A stretch of 64,000 nt of DNA from assembly GCF_017654505.1 (NCBI RefSeq), contig NC_054548.1:25106870-25170869 (forward strand), written 5' to 3'. Below, piece after piece: positions 37,114 through 52,624 of this stretch (positions within the stretch are counted from its first letter, which is position 1; each line of letters starts with the position of its first letter). Made by a program: the position numbers and the translations under genes. This DNA comes from Polyodon spathula (lineage: Eukaryota; Chordata; Actinopteri; Acipenseriformes; Polyodontidae). The notes below the pieces were generated by a model. That model ran no database searches, was not told the origin of the DNA, and worked only from the letters and a program-made list of their open reading frames with translations.

Positions 37114-38680
37114 TACAGTGCCTATAGAAAGTCTATACCCCCTTGAACTTTTTTCACATTTTGTTCTGTCTGTGCCTCAGAGGTTTATGCATTTAAATAA
37201 AGATTTTTTTCCACTTATCTACACACTGTACTCCACACTGTTAAGGGAAAAAGTTTTTATTGAGAAAAAAATTAAATATTAAAAATACAAAACTGAAAGA
37301 TAAAGATAATTGGATAAGTCTCCACCCCCCCTGAGTTAATACTTGTTGGAAGCACCTTTGGCAGCAATTACAGCTGTGAGTCTGTTTGAATAGGTCTCTA
37401 CCAACTTTGCACACCTAGATTTGGCAACATTTGACCATTCTTCTTTACAAAACTGTTGAAGCTCTGTCAAGTTCCTTGGGGAGCATTGATGGACAGCAAT
37501 CTTCAAGTCATGCCACAAATTTTCAATTTGATTTAGGTCGTGGCTCTGACTGGGCCACTCAAGGACATTAACCTTTTGTTCCTTAGCCACTCCAGTGTAG
37601 CTTTGGCTGTGTGCTTTGGGTCGTTGTCATGCTGAAAGGTGAACTTCAGTCCCAGTTTCAGTTTTCTTGCAGAGGGCAGCAGATTTTCTTCAAGGATTTC
37701 TCTGTACTTTGCTCCATTCATTTTCCCTTCTATCCTGACAAGTGCCCCAGTCCCTGCCGCTGAGAAACAGCCCCATAACATGATGCTGCCACCACCGTGC
37801 CTCACAGTAGAGACGGTGTTCTTTGGGTGATGCGCTGTGTTGGGTTTGCACCAAACATAACGCTTTGCATTTAGGTAAAAAAGTTCCATTTTATTTTCGT
37901 CAGACTACAGAACTTTTTGCTACATGGCTACAGAATCTCCTGAGTGGTTTTTTGCATACTTTAAATGGGATTCAAGGTGGGCTTTCTTGAGTAATGGCTT
38001 CCTTCTTCCTTCTACCATACAGGTCAGATTTGTGGAGTGCTTGGGATATTGTTGTCACATGCACACTTTGACCAGTCTTGGCCATAAAAACCTGTAACTC
38101 TTGCAAAGTTGCCATTGGCCTCTCTGATCAGTCTCCTTTTTGCTCGGCCGTACACCTTCCACTTCTTAATAATCATCTTGACCGTGCTCCAAGGGATATT
38201 CAAGGCCTTTGATATTTTTTTATACCCATCCCCTGATCTGTGCCTTTTAACAACTTTGTCCCGGAGTTCTTTTGAAAGCACCTTGGTGCTCATGGTTGAG
38301 TCTTTGCTTTGAAATGCATTACCCAGCAGAGGGAACCTACAGGAACTGCTGAATTTGTCCTGAAATCATGTGAATCACTACAATTTAACACAGGTGGCCA
38401 CTTAACTTGGTGTGTGGTTTTGAAGGCGATTGGCTACACCAGAGCTAATTTAGGATTGCTATTATAAGGGGGTGGACACTTATCCAACCAAGCTGTTTCA
38501 GTTTTTATGTTTAATTAATTTCTGACAAATTTATAGGATATTTTTTTCGCTTGGAAGTTGTGGAGTAGGATCTGTAGATAAATGAAAAAATATATATTTT
38601 AATGCATTTTAATTCCAGGCTATAAGGCAACAAAAGGTGAAAATTTTGAAAGGGGGTGTAGACTTTCTATAGGCACTGTA
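37114..38680 (-). mobile_element. Tc1-like DNA transposon, copy 1
   Basis: The element 37116-38678 has inverted ends CAGTGCCTATAGAAAGTCTA / TAGACTTTCTATAGGCACTG and is flanked by the TA dinucleotides duplicated on Tc1/mariner insertion (37114-37115, 38679-38680). It is 1563 bp, the usual full length. The transposase is on the minus strand and broken by frameshifts. The ends differ completely from those of the Tc1 copy at 52898. Confidence 0.95.
37336..38293 (-). pseudogene. Tc1 transposase, frameshifted
   Basis: The N terminus (38293-38024) reads MSTKVLSKELRDKVVKRHRS and a helix-turn-helix with ISKALNIPWSTVKMIIKKWK, then GRAKRRL, which is the paired-like DNA-binding domain. The catalytic part follows in 37889-37533 with [18 protein letters not shown] and [18 protein letters not shown], and after a further shift [27 protein letters not shown] and [14 protein letters not shown] are the standard surroundings of the second Asp and final Glu of the Tc1 DDE triad. 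The region carrying the first Asp, around 37890-38020, is out of frame. Confidence 0.85.
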
Positions 38681-39839
38681 CACCTACAGCACTGATGGCT
38701 TAGAAAACTTACTTGTAGATGTAACTCAGTTTGAGCTCAATTGGGAAAACAATATTTCAGATACATTAAGTCTGTTTTCTAAAACTTTCTTACCTCTTTC
38801 TTGGCTTGCCAGAGTTCCATTTCTAACGTGTGTCACTATGGCAACACAGTTATTAATACATTGCTGCTTTTTAAGAATATGCCTCTAATAAAGCCATGTT
38901 TGCAGGAAGATGAGAATATCCTGAACTGCCAATAATATGTGGTCCTGGATTCATGTGCAATTATTGATTAATTATTACTGATTATTTATTTATTTCAGTC
39001 TAGACATTGACACGTTTGCTTTATTAACAGTATTGCATTCCTTTGTCCCATAGATCATTATTCTACATTAGCTGTCTTTGTAGTTTGAACTGTGGAGGGT
39101 TGTAATATTATAATACCTTACACTCCAGCTGCCTTTGACATTTTCTACTGTGTATCCTTCTGGGGCTGGCTTTGTTAAAACTCTTCTCTAGTTTTAAAAG
39201 GTCCATACTGTAAAGCTGTGATGGAAGGAATACAAGTAGTGGCCTGTTAAAAAAACTGCTAGATGTAACGTCCAGTAGGAGCTATGTTTCCAGTTTGACG
39301 AGTTTATGGACGACTACATTCTTAGTTAAGGTACCATTGGGTGTATAATGACCAAACTGGTTAATTCAGCACAGTAACATAAATGCGTCTTTTGTCTTCA
39401 TGCATTTTAAACTTTTGTACCTGTGTTAGGGCTCTCTAAATCACTTGTTTCATTAACATCCATTGTATAATGTGGTATTATTAGCAATCATGAAAATTAG
39501 CATACATATGCAAATTAAAAAGTATTTATGCATGTCCCTAATGGCATATCCTACAACCAGTAATTGAGCATAAAAGTCAAAGCAAGGACACTTGAGGTTG
39601 ACTTTTGAAATAATAAAGTATTGCTCAAAATTAATTCACCCACGCTACACATTGTATATATTTTTATAGAAAACTTAAAGATGGTTTCAAAGCACCCACC
39701 TATTTCAGAAATCAAGCAAAATTAATCCTGATTATCATATTATTTATGAATAACGGATGACCCAGTAAATCTACTTCTTTGATATATCGGGTTAACGCAG
39801 ATTAAATCTAAAGATGTATATGATTTCTCGACTATAGTA
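38681..39839. other. Intergenic or ADPRHL1 3' intron, nothing recognised
   Basis: AT-rich unique sequence without open frames of note. I looked for later ADPRHL1 exons here and found none. Confidence 0.45.
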
Positions 39840-40084
39840 CTTGATTGGATGATCAGTGTTCTAATAGTGTTTTGTGTTTCTTCTTTTTATTTGGCCATCA
39901 TGCCTTTTGTTTTGTGTATTTTGTTTAATTAAAGTATTTTATTTTTCCTGCACTTCCTAACTCTGAGTCTCCTTACCCCAACCAGCCTGTCACAGTTGGT
40001 GTTCAGAAGTGGAACAGTGCCTCCGGAGACTCAAAGCAGGAGTGCAGGACATTTTTGGTTTGTTTTGTTTTTAAAAAATTGAAA

Positions 40085-40820
40085 ATGGAGCTGACCCAAG
40101 AGGATGCAGATGACAGCTGGGAGTTTTTTTTTAAAAGAGACTCGTGGCAGAGTTGTGCCTCGGCTGTGGGCACATGGGCACACGGTGGCCATCCGCCCCA
40201 TGCAGTACGAGGGGGAGGAACCATCACTGCCGTCACAAGAGCCGGAAGGGGAGGAGCCGGCAGCGTCACCAGATCTAACCCTGCTGTCGGAGGAGCCGGC
40301 ACCAACTCCAGCCCCAGCCCTGCTGCTAGAGGGAAGCAAGTTTTTATACCCATCTCCACTACCAGAGGAGCTGGAACTGCCTCCACCAACCAACAGTGAG
40401 GAGGAACTCTGGCCACTGTCACCCTGGCCAGAGGTTCCTGCGCTGTTGGCCACGCATGCACCGTCAAAGGATGCCTGCCTCGCACAGCTCAAGGATGCCG
40501 ACCTCGCTCCACCCAAGGATGCTTGCTTCGCTCCGCCCAAGGATGCCTGCCTGGCATCTCCTGGGGTTGCCTTGTGCTCCGCATCGCCTGGGGTTGCCTT
40601 GTACTCCGCATTGCCTGGGGTTGCCTGCTGCTCCGCATCGCCTGGGGCTGCTTGTGTCTCCTTTTTGTCTCCTAGAGTTGCTGAAGGTCCTGCTTCGCCT
40701 GGGGTTGCCTGCTGCTCCTCATCGCCTGGGGTTGCCTGCTACTCCTCATCGCCTGGGGTTGCCTGCTGCTCTGCATCGCCTGTCACCCGGGGATGCCACT
40801 CCCGTGCCGCCGGGGGGTGA
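40085..40820 (+). pseudogene. CCHC-type protein of LTR element 2, frameshifted
   Basis: The probable start at 40085 gives MELTQEDADDSWEFFFKRDS. The frame then changes inside the zinc knuckle: one frame has C-L-G-C-G-H-M-G, the next continues H-T-V-A-I-R-P, so one base is missing and the last knuckle Cys is Arg. From about 40170 a long frame runs to 40820 through an acidic region (EGEEPSLPSQEPEGEEPAAS), KDACLA/KDADLA units and seven or more SPGVACCSA-like units. The order is the same as in element 1. The loss of the knuckle suggests this copy makes no working nucleic-acid-binding protein. Confidence 0.65.
40550..40785 (+). repeat. 27-bp tandem repeat coding SPGVACCSA
   Basis: Units of CGCCTGGGGTTGCCTGCTGC type, 27 bp each, repeated with small changes, so the nine-residue unit SPGVACCSA repeats in register. 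Matching units occur once or twice in elements 1 (30383-30455) and 3 (about 46898-46960). Confidence 0.85.
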
Positions 40821-40971
40821 CGCCTGCCTGCAGTCGCCCAGGGATGCCAAGCCCTCACCGCCCGGGGATGCCATCTGCCTTCCGTCGCCCGGAGATGTCA
40901 CATGATTTGGGCCAAGTGAAGCCTCTGTTCTTCCCCTGGACTTTGAGAAGAAACTTTGGGTGTTATTGGGT

Positions 40972-41000
40972 GGGGGGGGGGGGGGGGGGGGGGGGGGGGG
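40972..41000 (+). repeat. Poly(G) tract in element 2
   Basis: An uninterrupted run of about 29 G, 130 bp before the right LTR start, equivalent in position to that of element 1. Confidence 0.95.
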
Positions 41001-41290
41001 TGGCCAGAACACGACATGTGTACCCACTCCACCCACTGTGGCCACGGGCGGACCAGAAACCCCCAAAAACACCCCAATCTCACCTATCCCACAACAACGG
41101 CCATGTTGTGCTGTACACATGGGGGGAGGTGTGTGACACGGTGCAGCCTGTCTTTGTGGGTTTTTGTGGTGTTTAGAGTGGATATGTGTCTGTTGTGTGG
41201 ATCTGAGTGAATGTGTTTGTCAGGTACATGAGTTGTCAAGTGAACAGGGTTTGGAAGGAAAAAAAAAAGACAACGAGAATTCTAAAGAAT

Positions 41291-42939
<1,649 letters not shown>

Positions 42940-43697
42940 CTCATTGTGGGAGGGTCGTGGGTGGAGCTTTTGGGAAGGACCAGAAATGACAGCACACAGG
43001 AGCCAGAAATGGGGATTAGTCCTTAGAGCCCTGTACCATCAATGGTATAAGGGCAGGGTTTTATTTTACAAAAACAATAAAAATAGAACAGTCCAGTATT
43101 GCAAAAAATAAACAAGAAAACCGCCTGGAATACCAGCAATGGTAAACTCAGGTTTGAAATAAAAAGAGTAAACAAAAAAGGTCACAGTTACAAAATAAAT
43201 AACAACAAAGGAAGCACTGGGTTTCTTTGTGGTACTGCGGTGGGTTTCCTCTCACCGCTTCTTAGCTCTCTTTCACAGATTAATGGCCAGTCCTCGGTTC
43301 CTCACTCCGGTAATCCAACACAGTGTCCAAGGTTTTCAAGCTTCTGTGAATAACAGCAGTGAATGAAAGCAACACAACAAGCACCACATGTGTTTTCAGT
43401 TCAGCCCAGGGGGAGCGAATGGCAAAATCATACTGCTTAAATACTGCCAAGTCCCACCCCTGCAATCAGCACGCTGCCCCACATCAGCCAATCAACGAGA
43501 ACAGCACAGCTGATTGCAATGATGGGACACGATGGCCGCATGGTTCTACCTTGGGCCAAGATGGCTGCCTGACCCGGAACTTCCTACATGGTCAGAGTTC
43601 AGCCTCCTGATCCAATCACAGTCAACCCTACACAGCGCTGCCGGTGGTCGGGAGGGCAAATTACGACAGGGACTCCTTCCAGTCCTGTCACACTCAT
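42940..43697 (-). mobile_element. Solo LTR with 5-bp target duplication
   Basis: The body is 42945-43692 (748 bp). On the minus strand it begins TGTGACAGGACTGGAAGGAG and ends GACCCTCCCACA, the TG...CA ends of an LTR. The direct repeat CTCAT at 42940-42944 and 43693-43697 is the target duplication. No internal coding region remains, so it is the product of LTR-LTR recombination. An AATAAA-type signal is present on the minus strand. It ends 65 bp from the donor of the adjacent ADPRHL1 exon. Confidence 0.85.
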
Positions 43698-43757
43698 TTA
43701 CAATGGTAAACTTGTCTGAGGTTGACATTGCTTTGTGTTGATTTCCCATTCTCATAC

Positions 43758-43853
43758 CTTTCTCATTAAAAGGAGTGTGCCAGGCCAGCAGGTAGTTGTC
43801 TGGTTTTAACTGAGAGCAACCTTCCACGGTGGCAGGGTCCGACAGTAGGTTAC
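43758..43853 (-). CDS. adprhl1: ADPRHL1 exon (DPATVEGCSQLKPDNY)
   Basis: A 96-bp exon with acceptor ATTCAG and donor GTATGA. It encodes GNLLSDPATVEGCSQLKPDN, then YLLAWHTPFNEK and a split Gly completed by the exon at 41997. The block from DPAT to FNEKG matches ADPRHL1 very closely. The first residues (GNLLS) replace the expected end of the preceding family segment. The phase lets exon 1 (48783) splice straight onto this exon, with no room for the DYW...LPERR segment that normally lies between them. Confidence 0.85.
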
Positions 43854-45181
43854 CTGAATTGAGCACTTACCTGCTCTGATCAAACCTAGAGAAGGGGAAT
43901 TACTAAGGCATCTAGAATAAGCAATCACAAATGTTTGGGTTTTTTTTTAACTGTATTAATGAAATACTAATTTGAAATTGGCTCAGAGTGTAAAAGTAAC
44001 TAGCTGTTCACCTCAAGACTGGTTTCTATGTTAATGGGTTGAGCTCGGTGGTTTGGCGGAGGTTGGCATACAATTCTGTGTAAATAGGTCACTGGGTATC
44101 TTTACTGGACTGGAAGGCCATGCAGGTGGTCATGTGACAGGAGCCATGTGAGCACGCCTCAAAACTCAGGCCTACATTGCCACTGCTTCTGCAATCCCTT
44201 CTTGTTTTTGAATTAACAACTGGCTTACTAACATCTTAGCAAATGCTGTTCGTTTTGTGTTGATGATTAGTTAATATATAGTAAACTATTTTAAAGAAAG
44301 CCCAAAAACTGTTCAGCAAACATCAGATTGAAACAGGGTTAAATTTGTTTGAAGGAATTTGTAAAAGATCTTACTGCAGTAATGTTTTGCTAAAAAGATC
44401 AGGTTTTATATTATTGTAGCTTTTTATTAGTTAATGAATTGGTTACTTTACATTTTTACATTAAGTTACAATTGACACAAAATGAGCAGTATTTATTAAT
44501 GTGTTTGTAAACTTGTTGTTACAGTTAATGAACAAAAAAGCACCCTTAAAAACAAAGTCAGACACAATTTCCTTGATGGATTTAGCACAAGTGCTTTATA
44601 TTGTATATCTGCTGGAGCATCATACTGTAAACATTATGTCACGGTGTTGTTTTCATTCCTGGTTCATCGACACCTGCAGTTTTAAAATTAGAAACACCAT
44701 GCTGCCAACCCTGGGTGCCTTTTCATATGAGTGGGAAGATGCTGACAGGGTGGTAATAATAAGAATAAAATGTGTCTTGTTGGCTCCCTACCAAATCTCA
44801 AAGGAATTGGGTGAACAGAAATTGAGAATGTCTAAAAAATAAACATGCAGCATATTATCCTGGCCAAAGGTTGTAATCACAGACTCACACATGTTAGTTA
44901 GAGAAACATTATTTAAGAAAATTACAGGTCAGGTGCCATTGTCAACTTCTTTGCCTTAAAAGATGCCCAGAAAATTCCATAAAATAGCATGACCTTACAC
45001 CCTATTTTTCACATCTGTTAAATGTGTATAAGAATGCCTCAAATTATGCTTTCTTCATCACTTTTTTTTACTGTCCCTGGCAATTCAAATGCTTTCTTCA
45101 TCACTCTATTTTTTTTTACTGTCCCTGGCAATAATTCAGATTGCTTCTTCTTACAATTACTTACATTTTGTTTTTTATTTA
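43854..45181. other. ADPRHL1 intron, no exon found
   Basis: The expected second exon of ADPRHL1 should lie between here and 48782. I found no minus-strand segment resembling it. A 113-codon plus-strand frame (44501-44842) has no domain. T-rich tandem words CTTTCTTCATCACT lie near 45050-45110. Confidence 0.45.
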
Positions 45182-45541
45182 ATCAAAAAAGTTCCCCGCC
45201 CCTGGGCTATTTATTTGTGTTGTATGTTATGTGCAGTGTGTTAATGTTGGTGTATAGTCATTGGTACACAGGATATAAATGGGTCTATGTAACACGAATG
45301 GTTTAAAATGTATATTTGTATTTAGGCACAAAGATTGCACAGCACTTCACATGCAGGTAAAATGTAGTAATATGTGAACATGGGGAATTGCACTTATTAA
45401 TTCACGTGCAGTTGTACCGAGACTCCAATTGAATGATTGATTAGCAATCGAGTCTCGGTACAGCTGCATAAAAGCAGCATGATTTCACTCACTCAGGGTT
45501 GTGTGTTTGGTGAGTGGAGAACGGGATTTGAGACAGAAGTT

Positions 45542-45577
<36 letters not shown>

Positions 45578-45815
45578 GTTAAATGTCTGCTCACCGTGTA
45601 TGTTTGTGTAGTCCATTTTGTTTGTCTCTATATTTTGGCACAAGTGTCATGTCCTGTGTGTTTTGTCTTTACAACCTTTTATTTTCTGTCTGTTTCATTA
45701 TTAAACGTTGAGAGAAACCAATCTCTCAGCTTCACCAAACTCCACGGCTTTGTTGTTTATTTCCTGGTTCCTGGTTTCTGGTCTGACGTCACCCACTGCA
45801 GCCATCTTTGTGACA
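45182..45815 (+). repeat. Left LTR of element 3
   Basis: About 634 bp, aligned end to end with the right LTR apart from its first nine bases and scattered substitutions. It contains a TAA microsatellite (45546-45578) and ends CAGCCATCTTTGTGACA. A CTGCATAAAAGCAG box near 45463 is a plausible promoter. Confidence 0.9.
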
Positions 45816-45899
45816 CGTGGTGTCATCGTGGGATTACCAGCACCTCCAGAGCAGGAACCACAGTGGGTTTTTTTTTTAAATAAAAAAAACACTACAAAA

Positions 45900-46304
45900 A
45901 TGATGGAAGGCTGGAGAGATGGCTGCACTGAGCTGGAGGAGCTCCTCAGTTGTTTGGAGGACCAACGCTGGTGCCTTGCTTGCAGGGTATACGGGCACAT
46001 GGTGGCTGTCTGCCCCTTCCAAGAGGAGGATGAGGAACTGGCCCAGGAGAGGAAGGTGAGAAGGAGGGGGAGAAGAAAGCTGCAACAGCAGCAGAGCAAA
46101 GGGGGAAAGGAGCAAGCAGGGCTGGGGTGTTTCGCCTGTGGAAAAACCAGTCACACCACCATGCTCTGCACCTTCCAGGTAGAGCTGCTGGCATTGTCCC
46201 AAAAGATGGGAGGGGGTAAGACACAGAGGAGTGGTTCTGCTGGAGGGCTAGGAAGTCAGGACCCAACCAGCTGCCACCACTGTTGCCTCCTGTCCATTCT
46301 GTAG
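45900..46304 (+). CDS. CCHC zinc-knuckle protein of LTR element 3
   Basis: The frame starts at ATG 45900 (a second ATG follows) and codes 134 residues. Knuckle 1 is CLACRVYGHMVAVC and knuckle 2 is CFACGKTSHTTMLC, both exactly C-x2-C-x4-H-x4-C, separated by a basic, Gln-rich linker (RRRGRRKLQQQQ). The upstream frame is also open but runs through the LTR end, so the ATG after the primer site is the better start. The pair of knuckles in a small protein is the common feature with elements 1 and 4. A nucleocapsid-like RNA-binding role is inferred. Confidence 0.75.
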   Translation: MMEGWRDGCTELEELLSCLEDQRWCLACRVYGHMVAVCPFQEEDEELAQERKVRRRGRRKLQQQQSKGGKEQAGLGCFACGKTSHTTMLCTFQVELLALSQKMGGGKTQRSGSAGGLGSQDPTSCHHCCLLSIL

Positions 46305-47329
46305 TCGTCCTATGCCTGAGTGGGAGGAGCCCGAATGCCCTACACCTGAGTGGGAGGAGCCCGAACGTCCACAGCCCAAAGAGGGGGGAGTCGGTGCTTC
46401 CACAACCCAAAAGGGGGAGTCAGTACGTCTACAGCCTGAGAAGGGGAATCCCACAGCCTTAGGACCCAAGCCACCAGCAGAGGGTGAATGCCTGCTGGGT
46501 CCCTTTCTACCAGCAGAGGGTGAAATGCCTGCTGGGTACCTTTCCACCAGCAGAGGATGAATGTCTGCTGGTATCACTTCCCCCACCATCACGAGGAGGG
46601 GAGCTACAGCTGCCTTTGCCTCCATCACCATTGGGGGGAGAGGAGCAGGAGCTGCCTCTCCCTTCACCAGAAGGACCAGGACTAGATGCTGGTGGTTCTC
46701 ACCAGCCCTTGTATGGGCTGCTGAGAGACCCACGGGGAAGAACCACCCAGCCGCAGTGGCCGAGAAGAGGGCCAAAACCTGCACCCCAGCTTGTCCTGAC
46801 TCCCTTCACGTCATCTTTCAAGGATGCCTTCTCGCTTTGCCCAAGGATGCCTGCCTCATTTTGTCCAAGGATGCAAGCCCAAGGATGCCAGCTGCTCTGC
46901 ATTGCCTGGAGCTGCCTGCTGCTCTGCTTCGCCAAGGGTTGCCATCAGCTCTGCTCAGCCGCAGGGGTCAGTGTGGCCAGAGCCACACCAGAGGGAGCTT
47001 CCGGCTATAAAGAAGGGGGGAGAGGACAGGAGACCACCTTTCCACTGCCAGCCTTTCCACTGCCAGGACTGCCCTGGCTGAATGAGTCAACCTGGAAGCT
47101 GTCAGCAGGTCTGCTGACAGCATTGCCCCTGGCAGTATTTCTGCTGCCAGGGGTGCAACAGGACAGAGCAGCTTTTCCGCTGTGGGAGTGGACCACCATG
47201 CTGTCAGCCATGCCACTACTGGCAGGGGAGCTGACAGCATTTTCAGGCGTGGGCCCAGTGAAGCCTCCCTTCCCAGCCCAAGACTTTGACCCGGACTGCT
47301 GGTTTTTTAAGGAGGGAGGTGGTCATTGA
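46305..47329 (+). pseudogene. Broken downstream coding region of LTR element 3
   Basis: Overlapping plus-strand frames (46312-46560, 46484-47329, 46561-47010, 46824-47081) carry the continuation of the protein in pieces: PEWEEPECPTPEWEEPERPQ repeats, PAEGECLLGPFLPAEGE, KDACLILSKDA, then ALPGAACCSASPRVAISSA, and LPLAVFLLPGV near the end. The order acidic repeats, KDA units, GVACC-like units matches elements 1 and 2. Frame changes between segments indicate indels within repeats. Confidence 0.55.
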
Positions 47330-47361
47330 GGTCAAGTGTGCTTTGCACAAGGGGGAATATA

Positions 47362-47724
47362 TGTGGTAAAGTGCTCCGCCCTTGAGTTATTTATTTGTAT
47401 TGTATGTTACGTGTAGTAGGTTAACGTTGGTGTATAGTCATTGGTACACAGGATATAAATGGGTCTGTGGAACACGAGTGGTTTAAAATGTATATTTGTA
47501 TTTAGGCACGAGGATTGCATAGCACTTCACGTGCAGGTAAAATGTAGTAATATGTGAGCACAGGGAATTGCACTTATTAATTCACGTGCAGTTGTACTGA
47601 GACTCCAATTGAATGATTGATTAGCAATTGAGTCTCGGTACAGCTGCATAAAAGCAGCATGTTTTCACTCACTCGGGGTTGTGTGTTCGGTGAGTGGAGA
47701 ACGGGATTGGAGACGGAGGTCATA

Positions 47725-47770
<46 letters not shown>

Positions 47771-48006
47771 GTTAAATATCAGCTCACCGTGTTTGTCTGT
47801 ATAGTCTGTTTTGTTTGTCTCTTTATTTTGGCGAAAGTGCTGTGTCCTGTGTGTTTTGTCTTTACAACCTTTTATTTTCTCTGTTTCATTATTAAACGCT
47901 GACTGAAACCAATCGCTCAGCTTCACCAAACTCCACCACTCTGTTGTTTATTTCCTGGTGCCTGGTTTATGGCCTGACGTCACCCATTGCAGCCGTCTTT
48001 GTGACA
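47362..48006 (+). repeat. Right LTR of element 3
   Basis: 645 bp, beginning TGTGGTAAAGTGCTCCGCCC and ending CAGCCGTCTTTGTGACA. Its (TAA)n run (47723-47770) is longer than in the left copy, as expected for independent microsatellite drift after insertion. Confidence 0.92.
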
Positions 48007-50870
<2,864 letters not shown>

Positions 50871-50871
50871 C

Positions 50872-50877
50872 TTTATT
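50872..50877 (-). terminator. dcun1d2: Candidate DCUN1D2 polyadenylation signal
   Basis: TTTATT on plus is AATAAA on minus. It is 1.75 kb downstream of the DCUN1D2 stop. Other AATAAA-like words lie closer to the stop (for example near 52266), so this is only one candidate. Confidence 0.3.
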
Positions 50878-52624
50878 AAACAGGGTTAAAAAAACCCCCA
50901 AAAAACAGATAAAATGATAAATAAAACACCATTTAAAATACCAGCAACATATTCTTTAGTTATATTTATAAAACACTGTTTTCAAGATGACCATCATTCA
51001 CTTGGTGCATGCGGAGACAGTAATTTAATACAGGGCACTCCTGGGGCTGGTTTCATGGACTACCTTACCCAATTTAACATTAGGTAGTCCCAGATTAGTG
51101 CTAATCAGGGTGTGAAACCAACCAATAATGTATTAACGGTAGTCCAGGTGTTTGCACAACAACCTAGCTTGGCAACTTGGGAATAACACATCTTGTGAAA
51201 CTTAAAATCCAGACATCAAAATGGTATGTTTTGAAAAGGACTTCAAACAAAATACATGTATAAAAAAAAAAATAATAATAATTATGCGCTCTTAATGTCA
51301 TAAAACCAATACCTATTTCAACAACAAAATGCATTCATTGAAACATCCATCATACAGCAATAAATATATTAGTACCAATATTTACTAATCCAAGTCTGCT
51401 ACTGATTTTTCAATTCAGAAATATGCATGAAGTTCCATAAAGCAAAGTCCATACCCAACACATTCAAATGATTATGCTCTTCTTTTTTATTATTGTTCTA
51501 CCTGATTTGTGCTTTCAATGCTATAAATCAATCAACCAAAAGAATGCTACACAGTGCATTTTATAAACGGAACAATCCTTTTTGCGCAGTCTAAATTCAT
51601 GTTCCTACAATGACACCTAGTGGTTCTAGACTTGTATATTATTCAGTTAACATGATCTGCAACACAAACTCTAACTGAGCAGCTTACATAGAGTAGTTTA
51701 GTTTAGTTATCTATCTTTAGTAATGTACATTAGTCAATTCATCACCCTTTTTAAAAAAATAATTAAAAAATTACATTACTTTGCCATTATGTTGTATATC
51801 TGACAAATTGACATGGTTATCAGTGTAGATTGTATGGTTATAGTAAGTAATGTTGCAGTGCTTTTCAAGGAAGCTGAACAAATTGTAACGCCACACTTCC
51901 ACATGCACTGCTCAGTGGGGCCACTCTACACTGAGTGAAACTACATGACAACGAAACAGCAGCAAAACAAAGACATTTCAAGGAACAAGGACATCCATTG
52001 GTTTTTACTACTCTTTTTTTGTAAATTTAACCACACCAAATTCTGTAGGCTGGCATTTAAAAGAAAAGAAATGGAGCACACTACATACAGATTTCACTGA
52101 TTATTTAATTTACACCACAAACACTTTTCTTCTTTATATATATAAGTACAATATATTACAAGTGTAAATGTGTGACTGCTGGTGTTCACCTGGTCATGAA
52201 GTGAATGGCATGCTGTGTGCTTTCTGAACCTCACGCCTTTTTTTCCCTGCCCTCTCACTCTTGTTAATAAAATGTCTGTAGTTTACACTGTTCCAAAATA
52301 TAAAAACATGCAGAATCTATATCCTATATCATACAATCGTTACAATACTTGAAGCCACTTTCCCCCCCCCCTACATACAGCCAGCCAGAGCTATCTTCTG
52401 AATTTGTTGTTTTTCTTGCAGCCTGTGAGCTAGTTGTCATTCTGTTGTCCTGTGGAAGATGCAAGAAGTGGGTTAAAGTCCTGCCACAATTGCACAGCCC
52501 AACAACGGTGTGTGAGTGGCGTTTGCCCCAAAACAGCTTCATTCCTTTGATGTTTTGATTTTCTTCACTCCTTGCAGTACACTTCTGCAGTATTCAAGTC
52601 TCTAGTCTTTAAAATAGCCTACAA
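50878..52624 (-). other. dcun1d2: Probable DCUN1D2 3' UTR
   Basis: Begins directly after the DCUN1D2 stop codon. AT-rich and without an intron signal that I can defend. It contains the foldback repeat at 51045-51125 and a C run near 52363. The actual 3' end is not determinable from sequence alone. Confidence 0.4.
51045..51125. repeat. Foldback repeat, family B copy 2
   Basis: The arms GGCTGGTTTCATGGACTACC and, inverted, GTGTGAAACCAACC enclose ACATTAGGTAGTCCCAGATT and AGTGCTAATCAGG, matching the copy at 26964-27066. Confidence 0.6.

Larger units (their letters stand above)
39840..41290 (+). mobile_element. Non-autonomous LTR retrotransposon 2, truncated
   Basis: A left LTR 3' end finishes with ACCAGCCTGTCACA at 39994, followed by the primer-binding-like TTGGTGTTCAGAAGTGG. 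A polypurine tract CATGGGGGGAGGT at 41119-41131 precedes a right LTR 5' start TGTGACACGGTGCAG at 41132. The left LTR lacks its beginning and the right LTR lacks its end, so outer limits are approximate and no target duplication can be checked. The interior encodes a CCHC/acidic/SPGVACCSA protein akin to element 1. Confidence 0.75.
45182..48006 (+). mobile_element. Non-autonomous LTR retrotransposon 3 (CCHC-only)
   Basis: Direct repeats of about 640 bp at 45182-45815 and 47362-48006 bound a 1.5-kb interior. The right LTR has proper ends (TGTGGTAAAG...TTTGTGACA); the first nine bases of the left copy are altered and no target duplication is left. TGGTGTCATCGTGGGATT follows the left LTR as a primer-binding-like site, and AAGGGGGAAT precedes the right LTR as a polypurine tract. 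The interior encodes a CCHC protein and then proline/glutamate-rich and SPGAACCSA-type segments in shifting frames. It lies antisense to ADPRHL1, in its intron. Confidence 0.85.

Noticed and set aside
40003..40540. Minus-strand frames of 160-169 codons in element 2
   Set aside because: Antisense shadows of the GC-rich coding repeat; the plus-strand frame has the family motifs and follows the primer site.
44501..44842. 113-codon plus-strand frame in an ADPRHL1 intron
   Set aside because: No recognisable domain, biased composition and no splice or promoter support.
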